Both the position numbers and the translations under genes were made by a program. The notes beneath the pieces are model-generated. The model was not told where the DNA came from. It ran no database searches and saw only the letters and a list, made by a program, of their open reading frames with translations. This document shows, piece by piece, positions 57,884 to 64,000 of a stretch of 64,000 bases of DNA (positions are counted from its first letter, which is position 1; each line of letters starts with the position of its first letter). Source of the stretch: a candidate division KSB1 bacterium (lineage in GTDB: Bacteria; Zhuqueibacterota; Zhuqueibacteria; JANLFK01; Oleimicrobiaceae); contig JANLFK010000015.1 in NCBI GenBank assembly GCA_024655945.1, forward strand, positions 34,687 through 98,686. Reading direction: 5' to 3'.

Positions 57884-58540
57884 TCCAACGTGTTACGGTT
57901 ACGATGCCCGTTGTTTTCCTCGGTGACGTGGTTCGGTTACGGTTACGATGCCCGTCTTCGGCTTCGGTTACGTCAATCGGTTACGGTCACGATGCCCGGG
58001 TTGTTGTTCGGCTACGTCGTTCGGTTACGGTTACGAAGCCCGTCTCTTTGGCCGGTCACGTCGTTCGGTTACGGTCACGAGGCCCGTTTTGTTGTCGGTT
58101 AGGTCATTAGGTCACGGTTACGATGCCCGTTTTTTTTCCTCCGCCACGTGGTTGGGTTACGAAACCCGTTTTGTCCTACGGCAACGTCCTTGGTCCGCCA
58201 GCTTCACAGCGGTGACCGCAGGGCGCAAACGAGACGGGCGTCGTAACCGACGCACGTAACCGTTGGACGTCTGTAAAGTACGGGCTTCGTTACCGACCGA
58301 CGTTGCCGTCAGCCGATCCATAGAACGGGCCTCGTAACCGACAGACGTAACCGCCACACGTCTCCCCACAACGGGCCTCGTAACCGTAGAACGTAACCGT
58401 TCGACGTCTCCACCAAACGGGCTTCGTTACCGTGAGACGTCTGCACCCAGCGGGCCTCGTTACCGATTAACGTGACGGATGGACGATTGAAAAAGACGGG
58501 CTTCGTCAGCCCAAGACGTAATCGTTTGACGTCTCCAAGA
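57884..58540. repeat. Giant inverted-repeat cluster E
   Basis: The longest cluster: about six left units, apex TTGGTCCGCCAG (58190-58201), and about seven right units. The centre pairs CCTACGG with CCGCAGG and CGTTTTG with CAAACG. It has the same TTTTTTTTCC...CACGTGG centre as B and C, and the GCAGGGCGCAAACGAGACGGG-like right centre is almost identical to that of B. One right unit has a deletion (58432-58452). It ends about 60 bases before the stop of the intact Wzi-like gene. Confidence 0.9.
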
Positions 58541-58601
58541 GAGCTGTCCCACCATCGGCACTTCGCAAAGGTGCTGGTCGCCAGACACGGCGCTGGAGAG
58601 C

Positions 58602-60128
58602 CTAAAGTGACCAACTGTGGCCAAGTTCCAGCCACAGCCTGAACCAGTAGTAGAGACCTCGGGAATTCTCACCGGCGCGGTTGCCAACGTTCCGGACTGC
58701 CTCATACCCCAGCACAGCTTCAGCAAAGCCGAATCTGGTGACTGGATGCCACCGTAACTCAAGTTGAGCCCGCCAAGTGCTCTCAACAATACCAGTGGGA
58801 AACGGTTCGGAGTAGTGGGCGAGACCAGGAATGTTCCAGGGCTGATCGAAAGGCTTGTCCATGGAACCCTCGCCCCGGCGCAGAAAGAGCACATGGGTCT
58901 GAGCCCTGAAGGCATCCCTCAGCCAGTGGTTTGCCCTCAACCAAAGCCGATCGCAATCGCTACCATACGGGAACCCCAGGGGCCGGTTCCGGTGGACGTA
59001 ATTAGTAAAGCCGTGTAGGGTCTTATAGGTTCGGTTGGTGACACGAGCGTATTCGATCTCCGAGAACACGCCAGCCGGCAGACCGCGCAAACCCACCAGG
59101 AAGCCCCATTCTGCCGGCTCCAGGTCGCCGGGCAATTGCCGTTCCACCTGAATGTCATCGATGAGCAGCTGGCCGTAGAGTTGGAGGCCAGAGGCTGGAT
59201 AGACGGAGACATCTACCGCCCCCATGATGTTCGCGTCTCCGCCAATGCCCAGACTCTCGTTAACTGTCGGATCAAACAGCGGGATCACCGGGATGTGAAA
59301 AGCAAAGCGCGGCGAGAGGAGGGGGCCCCCGTAGACTACCGTCTCGCTCAAGCCCAGCCAGACCGTTGGCCTGAGCCGAATGTCAAAACGGTGACCAGAG
59401 AAGTACCGATTGTTTTCTCCCACGCGATCCAGAAAAGCAGAGACATGACAATAGTATAACCACCTGTAGTGAAAACGGACCGACACGCGATCCATGGGTC
59501 TCTGCACGTCTGAGAGAATGAGCGAGCCTGAAGATGCCGGGCCCCAGGAGCAGAAAGCCCGACCCAGTAACAACTCAAAGTTGGGCACCGTAAGCACGAC
59601 GTAGCTTTCTTCGGCATAGGAGGCATATCCGCTCTGCCGCTTCCCGAGGTATGTGGGGTCCTCGTCGAGACGGTTGTCCAGTAGGACAGTGGTGCGCGCG
59701 CTCAACTGACCGCGCCACGAAAAGCCAATAATTCCCCTCTGCGTGTGGCGCAAGGCGTCGGCACGGCCTGGGGACACCCGGCCCACCAGATTATCAGAGT
59801 CCACCGAGAGGGAGAGGCCGACGTTGGAAGCTGGAATTTCCTTAGAGGGGAAGTAGGCCTCCAAGTGGAGGAACGGTGCAAATCTGGCGTGAGCCAAGAA
59901 GGGCCGCCGTCCCGCGACAAAGCCGGAGAGGGTAGAGGCGAGAAACGGCCGCAATGAGAAGTCTAAGGAAGTATCGGGGCCCAGAAGGCGTAATTGCTCT
60001 GCATAATCGTAGGCCCAGTGGTAAGGGGGCAAGAGGGTTTGAGCGGGCGAGTGGCGACAGGCGAGCAGACAAAAACTAACCGCCCCCAGGACCCGGGCCA
60101 ACATCCGACGCCGTCGTTTGCGGAACAT
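58602..60128 (-). CDS. Wzi-like outer-membrane barrel protein, capsule or surface polysaccharide assembly
   Basis: The ATG at 60128 has AGGAG upstream; a TTG at 60146 is also in frame. The 508-residue product has a signal peptide (ARVLGAVSFCLLACRHSPAQ) and many amphipathic strands. LLLGRAFCSWGPASSGSLIL followed by SDVQRPMDRVSVRFHYRWLY matches the Wzi-type block (GR..WGPG...LLLSD). Wzi family proteins bind capsule at the cell surface. It sits 20 bases after the GmhA-GmhB stop, so it belongs to the polysaccharide operon. A broken paralogue is at 49924-51360. Confidence 0.82.
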   Translation of the reverse strand: MFRKRRRRMLARVLGAVSFCLLACRHSPAQTLLPPYHWAYDYAEQLRLLGPDTSLDFSLRPFLASTLSGFVAGRRPFLAHARFAPFLHLEAYFPSKEIPASNVGLSLSVDSDNLVGRVSPGRADALRHTQRGIIGFSWRGQLSARTTVLLDNRLDEDPTYLGKRQSGYASYAEESYVVLTVPNFELLLGRAFCSWGPASSGSLILSDVQRPMDRVSVRFHYRWLYYCHVSAFLDRVGENNRYFSGHRFDIRLRPTVWLGLSETVVYGGPLLSPRFAFHIPVIPLFDPTVNESLGIGGDANIMGAVDVSVYPASGLQLYGQLLIDDIQVERQLPGDLEPAEWGFLVGLRGLPAGVFSEIEYARVTNRTYKTLHGFTNYVHRNRPLGFPYGSDCDRLWLRANHWLRDAFRAQTHVLFLRRGEGSMDKPFDQPWNIPGLAHYSEPFPTGIVESTWRAQLELRWHPVTRFGFAEAVLGYEAVRNVGNRAGENSRGLYYWFRLWLELGHSWSL

Positions 60129-60148
60129 GAGGGCTCCTGTGGACAAGT

Positions 60149-61279
60149 CTACTCAGGTTGTTGTCGCGTTTGAGGCTCAACGGCTGCGATGACGCTGGCG
60201 AGCTCCAGCAAGTCTTTGGCTACGAAAGTGGGGGTAACCTGCGAAGAGGGACCATCCGACCCGTTCAGAATGAGGGCTGTCTTGGCGCCGATACTTTCCC
60301 CTGCCGCGACGTCGGAAGCCGAGTCTCCCACGACAATCGAGTTCTCAAAGTCGATGGCATATGGCATCTCAGCCTGCGCCCGGTAGAACATCCCCGGCGC
60401 CGGCTTACGGCACTGACAGCGGTGGTGCTCATCATGCGGGCAATAGTACACCGCGTCCATCTCCACGCCGTGCGTCGCAAGGCTATCGAGCATGTTGGCA
60501 TGGATCTCCTGGAGAGCGCGCTCGGTCAAAAGCCCTCTAGCGATACCCCTTTGGTTGGTGGTGACGATGAGCCGGTAACCCATGCCCGAGAGGGTGCGTA
60601 ACGCCTCCGGCGCGCCGGGGTAGAAACGGAACGCTTCCCACTCCCTCACGTAGTCGTGTTCGGGTGGCTTTACGTTGATAACACCATCGCGGTCGAGGAA
60701 CAGGACCCTGACCTTACGCTTCGACGCCGACTTGCGAATGGCTTGCGTCAGCATGTGCTGTAGAACAAGGTGAAGATCTTCGGCGATACCGTAGTTCCGA
60801 GTAGCGCTGACCAACGCCACGTCCACCATCTTGGCTGCTTCGCCGCCACCAAAGCCCAACAGCCCTATAGTCTGCGCTCCCCGGGACCTGGCATACTCAA
60901 GCGCCCTAAGGACATTGGGCGAATTGCCAGAGGCGGAAATCACTATCACCACGTCGCGATCCCCGAGCAGTCCCTTCAGCTGCTCCACGAAGATCTGTTC
61001 GAATGAGTGGTCGTTGCCAAGGGCCGTAAGGAGAGAGGAGTTGTCACACAGAGAAAGCACGCGAAACCTTGCGGCCCCTTCGGTAGCGGTACCCTTACCC
61101 AGGTCGCAGGCGAGATGCGAAGCCGTGGCGGCGCTGCCTCCGTTGCCGAGGACAAAAACCGTGCGACGCTCGTCGCGCGCGCGGAGCAGCATTTCGACTA
61201 CCCGATGTAGGCGCCCATAGTCAATGGTTTCAAGTTCCGCCTTGAGGCTGGCCACATAACTACCAAAGATGGACTGCAT
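60149..61279 (-). CDS. GmhA-GmhB fusion: sedoheptulose-7-phosphate isomerase + heptose-1,7-bisphosphate phosphatase
   Basis: The start at 61279 has GGAGGGGAT upstream, better than the ATG at 61330. The 376-residue product has an N-terminal SIS domain (FVLGNGGSAATASHLACDLG, VIVISASGNSPNVLRALEYA, GIAEDLHLVLQHML), as in GmhA. The C-terminal HAD domain follows: VRVLFLDRDGVINVKPPEHD, IVTTNQRGIARGLL, CPHDEHHRCQCRKPAPGMF (zinc loop of GmhB) and VVGDSASDVAAGESIGAKT. The fusion covers the isomerase and phosphatase steps of ADP- or GDP-heptose synthesis; the kinase is the gene upstream. Confidence 0.93.
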   Translation of the reverse strand: MQSIFGSYVASLKAELETIDYGRLHRVVEMLLRARDERRTVFVLGNGGSAATASHLACDLGKGTATEGAARFRVLSLCDNSSLLTALGNDHSFEQIFVEQLKGLLGDRDVVIVISASGNSPNVLRALEYARSRGAQTIGLLGFGGGEAAKMVDVALVSATRNYGIAEDLHLVLQHMLTQAIRKSASKRKVRVLFLDRDGVINVKPPEHDYVREWEAFRFYPGAPEALRTLSGMGYRLIVTTNQRGIARGLLTERALQEIHANMLDSLATHGVEMDAVYYCPHDEHHRCQCRKPAPGMFYRAQAEMPYAIDFENSIVVGDSASDVAAGESIGAKTALILNGSDGPSSQVTPTFVAKDLLELASVIAAVEPQTRQQPE

Positions 61280-61393
61280 ACTTATCCCCTCCGTTAGGCG
61301 GCGTCCCTGTCCGATGCCCGCAATCCGCATTGTGATTTCGACGGGCCGTGCTGGAGTCCGTAGAGCGTCTCGGACAGGGAATTGCCCGCGGCA

Positions 61394-62383
61394 CTATTTC
61401 CACCGGTAGCGCCGATAGTTGAAGATGACCTTGCTGCCGTCGGACTCGATCATGAAGGGAAGTTCGCGGTAGCCGTGGAGTGCACTGCGGACTGCGTCCT
61501 GGGCCGCGCGCGGGCAGTAGAGCAGGAGAAAACCGCCACCGCCAGCGCCGCATATCTTGCCACCAAGAGCACCGGCCCGCCGTGCACACTCGTACATTTC
61601 ATCGATTTCCGGGTAAGAGATTCCGTCAGCTAGCATCTTCTTCATCTCCCACGTCCGATGGAGAATGTCCCCTATGGCGTCGAATTCCCCCTCGATGATG
61701 GCGTTGCGCACCATGTAGGCATGGTTCCTTATCTCCCTGAGATAAACGATGTTGTCACGCACATTCTCGTTCTGCTTGGCCAAGATCTGGTTGGCACGCC
61801 GCGTCCTTCCGGTAAAGAACAGCAAAAGGTTAGAACCAAGCTTGCGATACTTCTCGTTGTACACTGGAAGCCTCTCGACCCGCACGCTGCCGTCCGGCAG
61901 AAACTCGAGGAATCGCACCCCCCCATGGGCCGCAATGTACTGATCCTGTTTGCCTATCGGCTTGCCCAGAATGTCGATTTCTATGTCGCACGCTTGCCGC
62001 GCCAGTTGGTCTGCACTAACCTGGATACCCTGAAATGCGTAGAAGGCGTTGAGCAGGCCCACGGTCACGCTACTTGACGAGCCCAGTCCTGTCCCCTCTG
62101 AGGGCACGTCTGCGAGAGACGTTATCTCGACCCCGCCACTGACGCCCGTGAGGCGCATGGCTTCCCGGACAAGTTCGTGCGCGATCTCGTCGACGCTCTG
62201 CACGATTTCTTTCCGCGAGTAGTTGATGTAGATCTTCTCGTCGAAGCGTTCCTTGACGATGACATACACAAATTTGTCGATGGCGAGCGAGGTGACGGCG
62301 CCGGGCTCCATGCTCCAGAACGCCTCAAGGTCCGTACCGCCGCCCGCGAGACTGACCCGAAGCGGGGTCTGCGTAATCACCAT
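61394..62383 (-). CDS. hddA: D-glycero-D-manno-heptose-7-phosphate kinase (GHMP family, HddA-like)
   Basis: The 329-residue product has the GHMP motifs: TQTPLRVSLAGGGTDLEAFW, DVPSEGTGLGSSSSVTVGLL (the ATP loop) and KICGAGGGGFLLLYCP near the C-terminus. The GGGTD opening and length fit HddA, which phosphorylates heptose-7-phosphate at C1 on the GDP-heptose route. GGAGGGG precedes the ATG at 62383. With the GmhA-GmhB fusion, three of four steps are here; the nucleotidyltransferase HddC is not in the window. Confidence 0.9.
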   Translation of the reverse strand: MVITQTPLRVSLAGGGTDLEAFWSMEPGAVTSLAIDKFVYVIVKERFDEKIYINYSRKEIVQSVDEIAHELVREAMRLTGVSGGVEITSLADVPSEGTGLGSSSSVTVGLLNAFYAFQGIQVSADQLARQACDIEIDILGKPIGKQDQYIAAHGGVRFLEFLPDGSVRVERLPVYNEKYRKLGSNLLLFFTGRTRRANQILAKQNENVRDNIVYLREIRNHAYMVRNAIIEGEFDAIGDILHRTWEMKKMLADGISYPEIDEMYECARRAGALGGKICGAGGGGFLLLYCPRAAQDAVRSALHGYRELPFMIESDGSKVIFNYRRYRWK

Positions 62384-62644
62384 GGCAACCCCTCCAGGAG
62401 CAACTAACCACCGATTTCACCGATGTACACTGACTTGGGGAATACCGAACAGCACACCAAGCCAGGGTTACCGACAGTTTCATGATGGACCGGGTCAAGC
62501 CGCGAAAGGCCCTGATAAGGAAAGAGAGCCTCCGCCCTGCCAGCCCGGGGAAACCCAACGCCAGGGATGCGGGGCCGCCGCCAGCTCTCTACCCTCTGTC
62601 CATCATCTTGATCAGTACAGACGACTGGCCCATTCAGCCGCGAT

Positions 62645-63766
62645 TCAGCGCCCCGGGCGAACCCGTCTGACTACCCCGGCCTGGCTCATGTGTTTCTCGG
62701 CGTAGCTCAGTATGTCCTCAATGTCCGTCTGCTCTTGCAAGTACTGACGGTACTCGCGCAGGCTGTCCTCGGGTGTGCACTGCGGCTCCCAGCCCAGCGA
62801 CCGCAGCGCGGCAATGTCCGACACAGCGTGCCGGGTGTCGCCAAGACGGTAGGCGCCCGGGACCCTTGCAGGTATTTCTGTCTCGAACACCCTTTGCGCC
62901 ATTTGATAGAAGTCCAGTACCGTGTACGCGCGACCGCCGCCTACGTTGAACACCTTGAAATTCGTGCTGTCCTCGTCCAGGACCAGCAGGTTCGCTCGGA
63001 GCACGTCTCGGATGTTGACAAAGTCGCGCAGTTGGCGGCCGTCTTCGTAAATTACGGGTGGCTTGCCCAAAAACAAGCTCAGAGAGAAGATGCGACATGC
63101 GCCGGAGTAGGCGTTGTACAACGACTGCCGCGGCCCCTGCACGATCGAGTACCGAAGTGCCACTGTCGGAATTCCATTTTGTCTGCCCAAGGTGAGAGCG
63201 AGCTGCTCCTGGGAAAGCTTCGAAATACCATAGGCGTTCACCGGGTTAGCGTGGTCCTCTGTAGCCGGCAAGTATTCCATTGGCCGGCCACATGCTGGGC
63301 AGAGGATGTCCCAGCTCCCCTGTGCCAGCATTTCCGGCGTTCGCTGGGTCGGGGAGACCTTGCTGTTGCATGCACGACAATGATACTGCCCCTCTCCATA
63401 CACCGCCTGCGAAGATGCGACAATTATCTTGGCGAGTTGGGGCCGGCGGGCACCGGCGACTTCATAAAGAAGAGCGGTACCGACAGCGTTGACGTGGAAA
63501 AAGGTGCTATAGTCTGTCATGTAATCCTGGTAGGCGGCGAAGTGGAAAACCGCATCAATGCCACGCAGAGCCCGTGCCCAGTCGTCCTTGTTGCGGACAT
63601 CACCGAGCAGAAACTCGGCTTCGGGCGAGATGTAGCTTGGCTTGCCGTGCGGGTGGATGCGCGGATGCAGATTGTCAAGAATCCTAACATGGTGCCCCGC
63701 GTCGAGCAGGGCGTCGACAGTGTGGGAGCCGATAAAGCCGGCACCGCCGGTCACTAGTACCCGCAA
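62645..63766 (-). CDS. NAD-dependent nucleotide-sugar epimerase/dehydratase with zinc-ribbon-like insert
   Basis: The 373-residue SDR protein starts at TTG with GGAGG upstream. It has VLVTGGAGFIGSHTVDALLD, FHFAAYQDYMTDYSTFFHVN, VASSQAVYGEGQY and the catalytic NAYGISKLSQEQLAL (YxxxK). Between the Ser and Tyr motifs is an insert with two Cys pairs, YHCRACNSK and ILCPACGRPM, a likely zinc ribbon. The C-terminal part has DFVNIRDVLRANLLVLDE and VFNVGGGRAYTVLDF. The exact sugar is unknown; a rhamnose- or heptose-type 4-epimerase/reductase is possible. Confidence 0.88.
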   Translation of the reverse strand: MRVLVTGGAGFIGSHTVDALLDAGHHVRILDNLHPRIHPHGKPSYISPEAEFLLGDVRNKDDWARALRGIDAVFHFAAYQDYMTDYSTFFHVNAVGTALLYEVAGARRPQLAKIIVASSQAVYGEGQYHCRACNSKVSPTQRTPEMLAQGSWDILCPACGRPMEYLPATEDHANPVNAYGISKLSQEQLALTLGRQNGIPTVALRYSIVQGPRQSLYNAYSGACRIFSLSLFLGKPPVIYEDGRQLRDFVNIRDVLRANLLVLDEDSTNFKVFNVGGGRAYTVLDFYQMAQRVFETEIPARVPGAYRLGDTRHAVSDIAALRSLGWEPQCTPEDSLREYRQYLQEQTDIEDILSYAEKHMSQAGVVRRVRPGR

Positions 63767-63840
63767 CCTTGCCTCCGACTACGCCTCGCCGCCCAGTGCC
63801 GGGCGGTCCTTCACAAGAAGGTGGCCCTGGCCACTCGCGT

Positions 63841-64000
63841 TCAATGATTCTTGCCCGAGACGGTGTACCACGCGGAGTATAGGACGAGTTTGATGTCCAG
63901 CCATAGCGACCAGTTTTCAATGTACTCCAGGTCGAGCTTCACCCAGGCGTCGAAGGCCCGCGGCTGCCCGCGCAGGTGCCAGAGGCAGATCATGCCTGGC
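63841..64000 (-). CDS. C-terminus of a bacterial sugar transferase (initiating glycosyltransferase), cut by window edge
   Basis: The last 53 codons are visible: PGMICLWHLRGQPRAFDAWV, then KLDLEYIENWSLWLDIKLVL and YSAWYTVSGKNH before the stop. The YIENWSLWLDIK block is the hallmark end of WbaP/WcaJ-type polyisoprenyl-phosphate hexose-1-phosphate transferases, which start surface polysaccharide repeat units on the lipid carrier. The gene enters from the right edge, upstream of the epimerase, and confirms a polysaccharide locus. Confidence 0.9.
   Translation of the reverse strand, partial: PGMICLWHLRGQPRAFDAWVKLDLEYIENWSLWLDIKLVLYSAWYTVSGKNH

Noticed and set aside
52764..58540. CRISPR array
   Set aside because: Units are contiguous and diverged, have no unique spacers of constant length, switch orientation at a central hairpin and lie beside no cas gene.
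52764..58540. Type III toxin-antitoxin (RNA antitoxin made of tandem repeats before a toxin gene)
   Set aside because: The period is in a possible range, but each module already has a protein antitoxin candidate, the arrays are inverted repeats, and no ToxN-like gene is present. It stays only as a remote alternative.
52764..58540. Standard integron attC sites
   Set aside because: The clusters are 390-660 bp, lack a visible RYYYAAC/GTTRRRY pair at their ends, and no IntI is in the window. Only the cassette-like layout is similar.

Overview
The window looks like a GC-rich chromosome segment from an uncultivated Gram-negative bacterium of the FCB superphylum, most like candidate phylum KSB1 or Calditrichota. 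I infer this from two secreted proteins ending in type IX-style FlgD-like sorting domains with a PNPF motif, from outer-membrane barrel and Wzi-like proteins, from LPS or capsule heptose genes, and from several promoters of the form TTG-N17-TAnnTT(T)G, which resembles the Bacteroidota consensus. No rRNA or tRNA gene, IS element, integrase or CRISPR array was seen. The taxonomic call is inference.

Layout. 1-3449: a minus-strand operon of membrane and coiled-coil proteins around a membrane-anchored N-acetylmuramoyl-L-alanine amidase, resembling a lysis cassette. 3594-12884: envelope and protein-quality genes on the minus strand (MEMO-like protein, NamZ-type muramidase, LysM lytic transglycosylase, SWIM protein, M48 protease, subtilase, cyclophilin). 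12925-16662: plus-strand 5'-nucleotidase, organophosphate transporter and P-loop protein. 16870-28640: minus-strand groES, a MinD/ParA-like ATPase, the SAM cycle (metK, ahcY), a PTS (EI, HPr, IID, IIC) coupled to a phosphoglucose/phosphomannose isomerase, then prenyl-diphosphate synthase and type 2 IPP isomerase. 28684-33102: plus-strand acyltransferase, M64 peptidase and GH127 enzyme. 33354-42180: UroD-like protein, a translation block (frr, pyrH, tsf, rpsB, rpsI, rplM) and the pyrC-pyrB-pyrR operon behind a consensus promoter and a PyrR-type attenuator. 42400-47776: plus-strand CtpA protease, M14 carboxypeptidase, DUF3467 and a barrel protein. 47969-64000: minus-strand T9SS-sorted protein, a Wzi-like gene broken by an in-frame amber codon, a geranylgeranyl-reductase-like flavoprotein, the repeat/toxin-antitoxin array, an intact Wzi-like gene and surface-polysaccharide genes (GmhA-GmhB fusion, heptose-7-phosphate kinase, epimerase, sugar transferase).

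The standout is 52764-58540. Four small toxin-antitoxin-like modules, all on the minus strand (MNT+HEPN; DUF433+DUF5615; DUF4258+DUF2283; fused MNT-HEPN), alternate with five clusters of 390-660 bp. Each cluster is a giant imperfect inverted repeat: a left arm of about 44-bp tandem units, a conserved apex hairpin, and a right arm of about 46-bp units carrying the reverse-complement core. All five clusters have the same polarity, and the gene ends nearly abut them. This resembles a cassette array with oversized palindromic joints. I do not recognise the repeat family.
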